A stretch of 64,000 bases of DNA. Origin: Aldrovandia affinis (lineage: Eukaryota; Chordata; Actinopteri; Notacanthiformes; Halosauridae). The notes under the pieces were generated by a model that saw only the letters and a program-made list of their open reading frames with translations, searched no databases and was not told the origin of the DNA. The stretch lies in contig JAINUG010000216.1 in assembly GCA_029706075.1 (NCBI GenBank), positions 1,302,001 through 1,366,000 of the forward strand, read 5' to 3'. Shown in pieces: positions 22,495-34,629 of the stretch; the stretch's first letter is position 1; each line of letters begins with the position of its first letter. The translations under genes were made by a program, and so were the position numbers.

Positions 22495-23449
22495 TTCTGT
22501 TTTGATTCGTGCTCCTTTATATGCTAATGATATTAATTAGGGGCGTTTACAAGGCGGAGATCTAAAACCATTCAGCTACGCACAATTTCAAGATCATTTG
22601 CGATTTATAGATTTCACATCTGGGGGACTGGCGTACGCACGTTTTTTTGTGCGTACGTTCAGTTTCTCTGAATCACACTTACGCACATTTCAGAAATGAT
22701 CTTAGATCAAATATAGGATGGTTTCTACGCAACTTTTTATAAATGAGGCCCCTGGAGCACGGAGTGGGAGAAAAACACCTCTAGACTCCGTGACTTCATC
22801 CCAGACGTCGGTTTTCCTCCCATCGGGGTGGACCTGTCCCGACTGGTGTGGGTGAGGCTTAACCACCTCTGGACTGGCGTCGGGCATTTCTGCTCATCGA
22901 TGCACAGATGGGGCTTGGCCTCCTGCACGGCCTGCGAGTGTGGCGCAGAGGAACAAACCGCAGACCATGTCATCCTGGATTGCCCGATTTATCGGGCACC
23001 CAATGGGATCCATGGTCTGTCGGCTTTGGATGACGACACGGTGACATGGCTGCTGGAGGTGTGCCCCGAAATATAGCCTGGGTGAACCCCCCCTAGGCTT
23101 GAGGTGGTAAAAGGATAGCCCCTCGGCCCCGAGCCTAGGGGAGCAGGAAAAGAATATACCCAAACGAAGAAGAAGAAGACATTAAAATAAATACAAATAA
23201 ACATTAATACAATAAAAAGTCATGATAATTTCTTGTTTATTCCAAAAAGTTATTGATATCTTGAGATGACTAGAAGAACATAGGTGTGGTTACCAAACCT
23301 CTACTCGAGGCACTGCAGCCATTCCATGTATTTTGTTTAGTTTGACAGACATAAAATCATAGTTTTGTATCAACATGGAGATTTTCAGCGAGCAATAGCC
23401 CGCCTAACCATATTTTGAAAATGTGGTTTTCTAGCTGTCATAAATAAAT

Positions 23450-24195
23450 TTTAAGAAATTGGGCCGAAAGTTTAAGACCGAAAGAGTGGAAGACCCAAAA
23501 CAGCTGCATCTGATGAATAGTAATTAAAGGTCACTTCCTTGAGGGACAGAAGGAAATCCAGTGAAGTGCTTCCTCAGCATCTGGCAGTCATCTGGCACCA
23601 AAGTACATGCTTTGACCGTGAGAAGAAGCCTTTCAAGAAATGGTCTTGTAGGAAGTGTTGCAGCTAAGAAACCATTCTTGTAGAATGGCAACAAGCAGAA
23701 GAGATTGCAATACATGAAAGATCAAAAGCATTGAGCAACAACCAGTGGCAGAAAGTCTTATGGAGTGATGAGTCCAAATTAGAAATTTTCGGTTCACAAA
23801 GATGCCAGTATGTCAGACGTTGGTGAGAAGTACATTGATGCCTGTCTGCAGCCTTCTGTGAAGCACGGTGATAGCTCTGCCATGGTCTGGAGGTGCATTT
23901 CAGCCAATGGTGTAGGGGATCTGGTCAAAATCTTGCACAGGAAAAAGAACAAAAAGCAGCCAAAGCCAAAAGAAGAGTTATGGCAAATCCTGCAAGAAGC
24001 TTAGAAGAATTTACCACAGGACTATTTGAAAAAATTGTGGAGGCCACACAAAATACTGACTTGTTTTAAAAACACAATACATTTTTGTTGCCTTTTTATT
24101 GCATTTGTGTTTACTTCAATGTTATATAGTGTTTTTTCGACCAAATAAACACTTATTGTTCAGATAAATGGCTTTAAACTTTTGAACAGCTGTAC
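23450..24195 (+). mobile_element. Degraded Tc1-like element
   Basis: The plus strand holds scattered transposase pieces such as WQKVLWSDESKLEIFGS in one frame, then SDVGEKYIDACLQPS and HGDSSAMVWRCISANGVGDL in another. The catalytic middle and the SPDLNPIE region are deleted. The right side ends near CTTTTGAACAGCTGTACA. It lies downstream of the LINE in the pld1/EGF intergenic interval. Confidence 0.7.
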
Positions 24196-24199
24196 ATAC

Positions 24200-24730
24200 C
24201 TAAGACTTTATTTTGCTTTATTTTGTATTTTTTTACATTTTTTTAAGCAATTTTGATTTTGTTTTTTATTTTGCTATTTACCCTAAAGATGAGCATCCAC
24301 AAAACTTTTTAGTGAAACTTTCGAGACGGGGATTTTTCCACGGTGGCATTAAAAACTAGATAAGCTGCTCCCTACCCAACCCCACCGCCCACTCGGGGGA
24401 CAGGGCCGGTCTGGTAGCGCGGGTTTCGATGCGTCTCTGCACGCAGCACACACCACACACACACACACACGCTGGGCCATGCAGCCCCTTTTATTTTGCT
24501 ATTTTGATCAAGATGAGCATCCACAAAACTTTTTTAGAGAAACCACATCTGCCATTAAAAAAATCATACCCCACTACCACTTGAACAAAGAACACACCAA
24601 AACACATCCTGATGGCATCTTAACAAAAATCATACCTTGAACAAAAAACAAACACAAAAACACAAAACAAAAAAACCACACATATGCAGTATGATACAAA
24701 GTGATCTAAAGAAATATAGTTGTGCCTACC
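24200..24730. other. Repeat-derived intergenic sequence
   Basis: T-rich sequence is followed by a short piece resembling SINE family A (CCCCACCGCCCACTCGGGGG, GGTCTGGTAGCGCGGGTTTC at about 24380-24430), a CA run at about 24453-24468 and A-rich sequence. A segment with GATGAGCATCCACAAAACTT occurs twice (about 24289 and 24511), suggesting a small duplication or two repeat copies. Confidence 0.4.
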
Positions 24731-24759
24731 TTATTTGTAGGTGAAGACTATCCTGCGAT

Positions 24760-25350
24760 CCTTCTTTGTAAATTCTGTGATCAGTCTGTCATAACAGCTG
24801 TCAGACGTTCTGCGCCAGTCTTCTCCCAATTGCCATCACTGCCAGGCCAGTCAGACGCTTCTGTCCCACAGCATTGCATGCATAGGTCTTAATCCTTTTT
24901 AATGCCGAAAAGGTTATTTCTACCGATGCAGTGGTAGATGGCAGTTCGAAATAATCTGTCGTTTGTATAGTTGAGCCATGGCGTCACAAAGCCCATTTGA
25001 GTGCTTGAAAGATGTTAGTTCAGAAACATTTTTCACAGCTGAGGTAATGAATATAAAATTATTCGCACACTGCGCAAAAGTACCTCATCAAAAAACCTTC
25101 CTATTTCAAAGACTAACCTGTGCCTGCAGGATATTTAGTTGGCCAGACATTACTGCGGCGCCATTGTATGTTTGAGGGACCAATTTGTCCCCGCATTCCA
25201 TTTGACTCAAACTCATACAGGGGAGCACCGATACCTCTGCTCCCAATGTAGGATCACCTGACATGACACTAGCAAACTCACACCTCTGCTCCCAGTGTGT
25301 GAAGAGTGTCATGCATAAATCAACCCTTTGAGAATCTACGATCAAAATTG
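24760..25350 (-). mobile_element. hAT transposase C-terminal remnant
   Basis: Minus-strand reading at about 24970-24820 gives DYFELPSTTASVEITFSALK and then RIKTYACNAVGQKRLTGLA. This matches the hAT dimerisation region of ZMYM1-like fish transposases. The surrounding minus strand is broken. No termini were identified. Confidence 0.6.
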
Positions 25351-25399
25351 CTTGAGCGGCACTCCTTAGTTATTGTCCAATGTCTCTTATTTCATTTTT

Positions 25400-26790
25400 T
25401 TTTTGCCTGCCCCCTTAAATACTCCTCCCTGTTCAGTAAAAAATGGTTTGGAGCAAGCATGCCAACCCCCCATTCCTCACCACCACAAAACCGCACTATC
25501 TCAGTCTGCAACACAGTCCTCTACTTCCTGTTCTGGTATTTATACTCCTTTTTTGGGTATGCCATTATGATGAAGTATTTTTAAAATAACTCTTAAACTA
25601 AACAAATACTGTCAAGAGTACTTTGGATTCATGTTGCCATATAGACGCAAAATTGTAATTATCCTTTTTTTTGCTACTTAACTATTTTCAGTGTTTTCTG
25701 TGTGCATTGCTGTCATGAAGTCACACAGTTTTCACTTTTAAAAAAAAGATTTTATTTTATTCAGTTTATGCTGGTTTTCAGGGGCAATGACCTCTATGAT
25801 AAATTGCATACTTTCTTTCATCGCTTATAAGCATAACGACATGTAAAATACATTTCACAAGATTATATCCATGCTTCCGATTGGCAATATATCTTTGACT
25901 GTTTTAACCATTTTTTATTTTTTTATTTAACATCAATTGTGTTAAATGTTGGGCTACACAAGAATCATTAGCCCTCCACGTTTTATATTTCAACAGATTT
26001 CTCCCTTTGTAGCCAGATTTGGCCTGTCTTTGCTCCAACTGTGGTACAGTATATTTCAGGCACTGTGGAATTGAATCAGAGTCAGCAGTGGGATTGTAGG
26101 TTCTGTGTGAGGGCTCTATTACGTCAAGCCGACACTCCCATCCTGCCGGTCAATGTGATAGGGCAGTGGGTAGTGACCGGGACCAGGTCTCGCAAAGATT
26201 CCACATGTAGAATCAAGAACCCGAGCTGGGAGGGTGAATAACGTGTATTTTTGGGATGCAGCAGTACTAATCAAACTCCCCCACTGGGGCAGTACATAGA
26301 AGCAAAACACTCATTATGTAGTGCTATAGTTAGTTTTCCCTTTACCCAGTCCTTAGTCCTGACTCCGAGACATTTGGATGAGAAAAAAGGAGGTGGGAGA
26401 GCTGACTGAACAAACAAAATAAGTACTTCGGACAGAATCGAAAAGTCCAGTTCTCAGCACAGTGCTTGGATTTAGTGGCATTTTACTGTCTACTATTCAA
26501 CAATAAAAGAACACAGCCATTAACTTGTTAATGATCTGTAGTGTTCATATTGTTTTTCCACATACTCGGCGAGAGGGCCAGCCAGGACTGGGCTGGTAGA
26601 TGTAAAAATGCATCCGTCTTCAACTTATCGGCTTGATGCAATGGAGGCCAAAAGACAGGGGTCACACAGGGGTCACGCTGGGGTCATGCTGGGTCTCACA
26701 GGGTTCACACAGAGGCCAATGGTGTGCGATGTGCAATTACAGCAGTAGACATTTTTGGGGGCAAACGGAGCAGTTTTGTCGGGCTGGTGG
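25400..26790. other. Intergenic / 3' flank of the EGF-repeat gene
   Basis: AT-rich sequence with no exon or mobile element that I can support. It probably contains the 3' UTR of the minus-strand EGF gene; candidate minus-strand AATAAA signals exist (for example TTTATT at about 25918), but none can be chosen. Confidence 0.35.
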
Positions 26791-26795
26791 GGTTC

Positions 26796-27277
26796 TCATC
26801 TCCCATTCTTCTCTGGGCACTGGACTTTGTAGCCCACCCGGTAGGCCAGCAGGTACACACGCACCTGGTTAACCCTGCAAACAGTTTATTCACAGATGTA
26901 TTTTATGTTTATTTAACCAGTTATTGAGAACACACTCTTTTTCAATATGGACCTGGCCAAGAGGAGCAACATGAAGTTTGTGCTGATGTTATATCAATAA
27001 GTATAATAAATGCACATGTATATGTGTCTGTGAGTGTGTGTGCGCATATGAGTGTATACGAGTGTGTGTGTGTGTGCATGATGTGTGTGTGGTGTATTTT
27101 AGTGTATAGGATTGTGTGTGTACATACAAGAGTGTGTATGAGTGTGAGTGTGTGTGTTACCTGTACTTGGTACAGAGGTGGACACCCAGGGGGCCACAGC
27201 GATCTACGTAGCTCTCCCTCACTCCCTTGCGTACGGCCCGCGCCATACTGACCACTGTCGTTACCACCGGGCACGTC
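26796..27277 (-). CDS. C-terminal 4-Cys module of the EGF gene (last two exons)
   Basis: Exon 27277-27161 continues the last EGF (CEKL) with [20 protein letters not shown] and then [19 protein letters not shown]. Exon 26874-26796 adds [25 protein letters not shown] and stop TGA. The module is about 63 residues with four Cys. The RCGPLG..LCTKYR part loosely recalls EMI domains (W..RC...C..YR), but EMI domains are normally N-terminal. I have the impression of a conserved vertebrate C-terminus but cannot verify it. Confidence 0.8.
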
Positions 27278-29921
27278 CTGAAGGCAACATGGAGAAGCAG
27301 ACATGGAGAACATGGAGAAAAATACCCCCTCGACATTTACATTTAGTTATTTAGGATGCTCCTATGCAGAGACTTGCAGACACAAAAGTACATACAAAAG
27401 AGGTTAGGCAACAAGCAGAAACAACACCATGACATTAGTTATGCCACCAATGCTTAATTTGTGCCGGGGCTAGCCAAATCCAAATGCCAAGAATCCGATT
27501 TTGCGCCCTGGCAAATGTCTTACTCAGAATCAGAGCCCCGGGCTCATAAATATCTAAAGTGTGACAACAAAGCGTATTTTAACATTTTAACAGACTTAAC
27601 AGCCGAAAAACAATTTGTGCTTTCAGAGTGTTCACAGAGACATCGGGAGAACAAGTTACACAGCCCTTGAAGGATCTCTTAACCGCTGTTAACACCGTAG
27701 CAATTTCCAGCGCAGAGTGCGAGAGAGGTTTCTCACAAATGAATATAATTTGCACGTCAACAAGAGCGTCTTTAAAAACAGCAACCATACCATCGCTCCT
27801 GGTTTTTAACCCTTGTTGCTCCACCACTGGAAAGTTTCAACCCAACCCCATATGTCCGGACGTGGCTTGCCAAAGGGCACCGAGGAGCAGACGATGCGAG
27901 AAGTAAAGGGTGACGGATAAAAGACAAAGATAACGGAGAGAGAGAGGCGAGGAGCATGGCTGTCCTATGGAAGCACCTGGACCATTAGACCAGAGGGAGG
28001 GGCAGAAATTCAGCGACACAGAGGTAGGAAAGGTTTACCCTTTGCGTGTGGTTGGGGGAGGCGAGTTGAGCCCCGGCATCTCTTATTTTACTAATTAAGC
28101 ACTGTACGCCACCAATAGTATGCACCTTAATCTTAACTACCTACATACATTAATCCAAGCAGTTACAAATGAGTTCATATCATCCTGTTCAGACACCCTT
28201 AGTCCGACACTACAAGAATTCCAGGCTCATTCTCAGCTCGGCAACAACAATGGCATAGTGGATCGGTAAGGCCCCATTCAATTGTGTGAAGGTTTCCTTT
28301 TCTTGCCCAGAGGTAGCTTGACTGCTGCCCCTTAATGGCGGGAGGGCGGTACTCACAGTTTCTCACAGCGCAGACCAGCTGTACCCTCAGGACAGCTGCA
28401 CTTGTTGTGAGGGCTGCAGGTGGCGCCGTGCTGGCAAGGGGGAATGCAGGGCGTTGTCACGGCTGCAATCACAACACAAACCCTGAGAAAGTGAGAGCAG
28501 CAGAGGGGATTCTACCACACTTACCTGTCTTTGGCACCTGCCCCTAACTCTCCTGTCTCTCACACTTACCTGTTTTCCCTCACCTGTCTAAGATTTCTCT
28601 CTCACCCGTCTCACGCTAACCTCTTTCTCACCTGTATCATAAGAATACATAATGATGAGAACGGGCCGTTCGGCCCATCTTGGCTCATCATGTCCACATC
28701 TGTCTCACCCCTGTCTGTCTCATATTTACCTGTCTCACTTCCTCTCTGACACACACCTGTCTGTCTCATATGTCTCTCACCCTCACCTGTCTGTCTCACA
28801 CTCACCTGTCTCACAGAAGGTCCCTGTGAATTCACTGCCACAGCGACACCTGTTGAGTCCCACACACACTCCGCCGTTCTTACACCCTATCCGGCATTGG
28901 ATAGGCTCTATAAGAGAGAGGAACAACACACACACACACACACACACAAGCAAGCGCACACACACCCATCAGGAGAGGCTTTCTTTGTAAAGCGTTAATA
29001 ATGCAAACACTCAATGGGGAAAACCAAGGAAATAAAAAAAGAGGAAAGGACCGCTAATTTCTGTCATATACTCATGGACGGACAGACCGACAAATCAAGC
29101 TAAGTGTAATACCCTCAGGGTGAGGGGGGAAAAAGTGAAAATAAAAGAGTGTAGACCTCAGCTCTACCAGAAGATGGTGGTGTTGGGTTCTGGTTACCTA
29201 TCTGACACCGGGCGCCCTGCCATCCTCCACTGCAGGTGCACTTGTTGACATCGACACACCTCCCTCCGTTCAGACAGGGCGGAGTGCAGAGGGCTTGAAA
29301 GAGGGCAGACAGGAGGGAAACCTCAAAGCAATGCAACCCTACACAACTTGCTTTAATCAATTGCTTGGATTATTCAGTCAGAACAATCGATCAAGGCATG
29401 GTGGTGATATCCAGTATCCAATATTCAATATCCAGACTGAAAAGGTGCAGTATGATTTAAGCACTCAAGATAGCACCAACAGCCCCAGCAATGCGCAAAA
29501 TAACATCATCATAAGTCGTAATTTCAAGTTACACTTGGCGTTGTCAGTGTGGCACCCCTTGCAGGTACTCACGGGTAAGGCACTGTGGTCCAGTGTAGTC
29601 AGAAGGGCATTGGCAGGTGTCCGGCGCCACACAGCGCCCCCCGTTGGCACAGGGAAGCTCACAAACCGCTGGGGGACAGAGAGAGAGAGCTCAGGCCAGG
29701 GAGTAAGTGATGAGTAAGGTGAGCTGAACCTGTCTGCAGGAGGGCTACGTGCACAGGTGGAGGGAAGGTTACCTGTGTGGCAGCCGGGCCCAGTCCAGCC
29801 GGGTGGGCACAGACACATGTTCCAGCGCATGCAGGTTCCTCCATGAGCACAGGGCGGGGAGCACATGGCTGCAACGCGCAAACACATGAGATCAAACACA
29901 CACACACATTCATACAAATAG

Positions 29922-29972
<51 letters not shown>

Positions 29973-30322
29973 TCATACAAATAGCATACACACACACACA
30001 CACACACACACATTCATACAAATAGCATATACACACACACATACGCACACACACACATTCATACAAATAGCATATACACACACACACATTCATACAAATA
30101 GCATACACACACACACACACACACACACACATTCTTACAAATAGCATATACACACACACACATTCATACAAATAGCATATATACACACACACACATAATT
30201 CATACAAATAGCATATATACACACACACACACACATTCATACAAATAGCATATACACACACACACACACACACACATTCATACAAATAGCATATATACAC
30301 ACACACACATTCATACAAATAG

Positions 30323-30354
<32 letters not shown>

Positions 30355-31358
30355 TTCATACAAATAGCATATACACACACACATACACACACACATTCAT
30401 ACAAATAGCATATACAGGCAGTCCCCGGGTTACGAACGTCCAGCTTACGGACAACTCGTACTTACGAACGGACTACCATAAGGCCTATTATGTTAAAAAT
30501 GGTGTTAAATACAATGGTTCGTAATAACGAATGCACGCACTACTTTGTGATGCTCATGAAAACATTGCGCGGTTTCAGCGGTTCGTCGGCTCAAGGAACA
30601 GAGATCACCGTCCGTTATTTTAAGTCAGATCACGGTCCCCTTTTTCTCTTTCTCTTACCCTTACAACGATGTGTAAATCCCATGCAAGTGCTGGTGATGC
30701 ATCAAAGAAAAGGAAAACATCACCATGGAAAGTAAAGTTGAAATAATAAAGAGATCAGAGAGGTGAAACATTAGGCTACAGCCGGTCAACAATCGGTTGA
30801 AAAAAAACTATTTTAAAAGACAAAGGGAGAATAATGAAGCATGTGAAAGGCCATGCCCCGGTGAATGCCACGATTATTACCAAGCAACGCAGTGGTTTAA
30901 TTATTGAGATGGAAAGGCTATTGATAATTTGGATAGAAGACCAAAATCAGCGTAATATGCCTATTAGCCTTTCTTTAGTGCAAGAAAAAGCTTGAAGCCT
31001 TTCTTTTATGGTTTTTTTACAGTACAGTACTGTATGTGCATAGTTACTTTTATTATTACTATATTATTATTATTAATATTACAGTATTGTTATTATTACA
31101 GTATTATTATATACTGAATGCTATGTTTAAGATGTTTTATTGTATTTGGAAGTTTTTCTTAAGTGTTTCATATGCACAGAAAGGTCAAATAAATACTATA
31201 CTAAGACAAACATTTGACTAAGTGACGATTAATAAGAACAGTATGTACCTGTTCCAACTTACATACAAATTTGACTTAAAGACAGACTTAAGAATGAATC
31301 TCGTTCGTAACCCGGGGACTGCCTGTACACACACACACACATTCATACAAATAGCATA

Positions 31359-31401
<43 letters not shown>

Positions 31402-31413
31402 TCATACAAATAG

Positions 31414-31462
<49 letters not shown>

Positions 31463-34412
31463 CCAGTCACGCACCCGAGCAGCCAGATCCAGGGTATCCA
31501 GCGGGACAGTCACAGGAATTTGGGGCCACACACACCCCGTAATTCTGGCAGGGGGGATTGCACACAGCTGGGGCAGGAGGAGAAACAAAGAGGTCTGTAT
31601 CAGCTCAGGTGCAGCAAAGGTCACCGCTGTGAGAGTATATGTTTATTTTATGCACAAAATTAATGAACAGGGTAAAGAGATCAGGGCCCGTATTTAAAAA
31701 TAATTTTATCTTACCACTAGGAGTACTTCTAAATCGCTAAAAACCTTTTAGTTAGGAGTCCCACCTTAAAACCTATTCACAAAGCTGCAAAGACAAACTC
31801 ATACTAAGGAATTCCTAGAATTTTCAAGCTAAGAGTGAGGGCGGGGTTGACGTCGTTGCTAGGGATGACGTTGTTTCTCATGAACGAGCTTACTCAGAAT
31901 GCCCACAGCGATTGGCTGATATAGGGGATGGGACGCATTAATAGCTAAATTGAACCATCATAGAGAAATACAGTTTTTCTGCCGCTGTTACATTTTAAAG
32001 TAACAATTCCCTGTGAAGAGATAGACAACCATGTATGTTTTGGTTTGCTTTGTTTTTCATACTAAATGCCTTTCTGGGAGGCAGGTTTTTAGAAACGCGA
32101 CCGAATTAAATAAAATGTAAACATTAGCGATCTTTAAATTTTTTATTAAATTAATTCAGGCATAAGACCACCCTAGTTAAATCACCTAAGGCGTACTGAA
32201 TCTAAAAATGTATTTTGTGAAATTTTCGAATAAAGATTTAGTGAAATAACTTAAATTGAAAAACTGAAATTATCATTCATTCAATTCCTTGAGAATATTT
32301 CCTGGTAATTTTTGGTGGAAACGCACCTTTGGTCCCCGTTATTATTATTTTTGCTGATCCGAAAAATGATCCGATGCACCCCTATTATATTCTAATAAAG
32401 ATTCTAAAATACAAATGTAGGCTACGTGTCACTGATTTAACATGAAACCAAGAATATTGACTAGTCAATTGGTTACATGTCTGCATCTCGTAAACAATCA
32501 GCGGGTATCTATATATAATATATATAATATTATATATATAATACCCTCGCGATTGAGGCGGTACCTTTTTATGAGCTCTGTATCATTCAATATCTCCAAA
32601 GTGTTTACGCGATTGCGAGGACGATTGCCGGCAGCAGCCATTTTCGGATCGCTGTCAGTAGGTCTTTAGCGACTTAGAAGTCCTCTTGACTGCTTCTAAC
32701 TTCTCCTGGACTTAGGAGCTGTTTTTAGCTCTCAAACCCTTTGTGAAATACTCTTATCCCAAAAATGTAGGACTCCTAAATTTATGAGTGACACACCCAT
32801 TATTTTTCGGAGTTGCTCCTAAATTGCGGAGTTACGACCAACTTTTACCCTTAAAATGCTTTGTGAATACGGGCCCTGGTGTACAGGGTGGTCCTGCTCG
32901 GGGAAAAAAAGGTTTTAACTAATACAAGAATGAAAGGAGATGGAGGGGAAGAGAGGGAGGGACTGTGTGTGTTTATGGAGTGGCCTGCAGATGAACACAA
33001 TGTAAAGTACAATATAAGGCAGAAGCTGACAAATGCAAAATTGAAGAGAGCGAAAGGCAAAAAAGCTCATAAAGAAATGGATCTGCAAAAAAATCTAGAT
33101 TTATTCTTTCCATTTGCTCATTTCTTTCAATGCGTGATCGATCAGGCTAGTACAATAGCGCTCGATGTAGCATTTCGGCCAAAGCCTTTGTCAAGAGCTT
33201 TAAAAGGGCTAAAAACATGTTGAAAATAAAGACAATGAGAACACCGAAGAGGTGTGTGAGAGACACAGAGAGCAGTGGTGGTTTTTCAGAGAGACTCACG
33301 TGTGCACTTGGTGGGGGCATCGGGGCGGGGCTCGTAGCCCTCCCTGCAGCTGCAGTTGAACGCTCCAGGATGGTTTATGCACAGCTGTGTGCAACCGCCG
33401 TTGGTGAAGTCACCGCATTCGTCCACGTCTGCAGCACGAAGAGAGGGAACATTTCAACACCCTTTTACGCTCTATTGCTCCTCTCTCATTCCACTTCCTC
33501 CACCTCTCCCTCCATGCAGCCTATGCCTTCTTAAACAGTCTTTAAATAAATCAATGGACCCCACCCTAATTTCCTGCTTTTACCTTAAAGTCCATCTTTA
33601 CCATTGCACTTCCTGTCTCTTCAAGGCAGCCAGGCCTTCGTGCTTACAGGAAACTCAGATGCAACAGATACAGACTAATTTATACAAAAATTAGGAAGTC
33701 ACAAATTATATCTCATATCAAATTACCTCTGTCCTCTTCTTCAACCTCTTTTCCCCTCCTCTACATGCTCCCTTCCTTCCCTGTCATCCTCTATCCATGC
33801 CTCCTCTCTCCCATCCCCTTCCTCTTTGTTTCCACTCCTGACCCTGTCTATCACTCTCACTCTTCTCCCTTCTTCAACTTCCTCCTCCTCTCCTCTCCCC
33901 TCCTCCCCTGGTCCAGTCTCTCCCTCCTCTCTCTCTCTCTCACCCACACAGCTCCTCTGGTCCTCGCCCAGCTCCCAGCCTGCCTTGCAGCTGCAGTGGA
34001 CATGCCCATCCAAGCGCATGATGCAGACATGAGCGCAGCCTCCATTCCTCAGGTCACACGATGACACATCTGCCAGGATGAGTGGAGGAAAGTGGAGTGG
34101 GGGAATACAACAGGGTGGATACACAGGAACTAACAGGGGTGGTGTATCCGGACAGACAGACAGAGACTGACTGGGAAATTCTACTGAAACAGTGAGAATT
34201 CCAGGGTCACGTTAAACTGATCAGATGAAAGGTAGACAGTGGCAACACATGCATGCACATACACAAACTAATATCAATAGAGATAATAGTAATGTCTGCA
34301 GATAATTCCACTGTTTGGTGGAAAAGACACAGACAGACCTATAAAAATACATAAAGTATGGTATCAATAAAGGTTACTCTCACACACACACACACACACT
34401 CTCACTCACTCA

Positions 34413-34450
<38 letters not shown>

Positions 34451-34589
34451 TACTCACACAGACACATTCTCACACACACACTCACACACACACACACACA
34501 CACACACAGGGCCGGATCTAGGCATAGGCAAACTAGGCACATGCCAAGTGTCTAATAGCCACAGGGGACCCCAAACAGAGGGATTTCAA

Positions 34590-34629
<40 letters not shown>

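Larger units (their letters stand above)
21249..22750. mobile_element. Harbinger-like DNA transposon inserted in the LINE
   Basis: Inverted ends GGCCTCATTTATAAA (left) and TTTATAAATGAGGCC (right) are flanked by the same five bases, CCTGG (21244-21248 and 22751-22755). If the ends are read as GGGCC.., a 3-base CTG duplication also fits. Subterminal ACGTACTTACGCAC on the left is mirrored by GTGCGTACG and ACTTACGCAC on the right. LINE coding sequence resumes in frame after it (WVDYT.. then EWEKNTSRLRDF). A Myb/SANT-like frame inside supports a PIF/Harbinger origin. No DDE transposase is seen, so it is nonautonomous. Confidence 0.8.
18800..23180 (+). mobile_element. Non-LTR retrotransposon (LINE), 5' truncated and mutated
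   Basis: An endonuclease part at about 18911-19225 (LYIGDFNCQHEDWGYN) leads, via a frameshift near 19170, into a long frame from about 19233. That frame holds an SQHRPSL motif (the usual SDHRPS with Asp lost) and a reverse transcriptase: KPGKAPGPDSICLELI, PKSYRPISLLCIPFKIL, FVNLTAAYDTVWH, NGVPQGTVLAPLIYNIYTYD, and the catalytic YADDLALVY. About 20 residues are missing and the frame shifts near 20200. The C-terminal region (20887-21245, resuming 22756-23073) has a zinc-knuckle-like CECGAEEQTADHVILDC. After stop TAG at about 23073 comes a short 3' UTR ending in GAAGAAGAAGAAG. The motif set fits the jockey/I group; the clade is not certain. A Harbinger-like element interrupts it at 21249-22750. 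Confidence 0.9.

Noticed and set aside
26942-27313. Frame reading [20 protein letters not shown] over the penultimate EGF-gene exon
   Set aside because: The alternative frame of the same exon fits the phase of the previous exon and continues CEKL into TCPVV.., with the last exon completing CTKYR. The Gly-rich frame fits neither side.
29659-30396. A 245-codon open frame on the minus strand with repeated [11 protein letters not shown]
   Set aside because: It is produced entirely by the compound (AC)n satellite; the only real coding part beneath it is the EGF exon at 29773-29868 in another frame.
29896-31461. Regular repeat-and-spacer pattern that might suggest a CRISPR array
   Set aside because: The spacers are all CA runs, not unique sequences, the genome is a fish, and no cas-like gene exists. 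It is a compound satellite.
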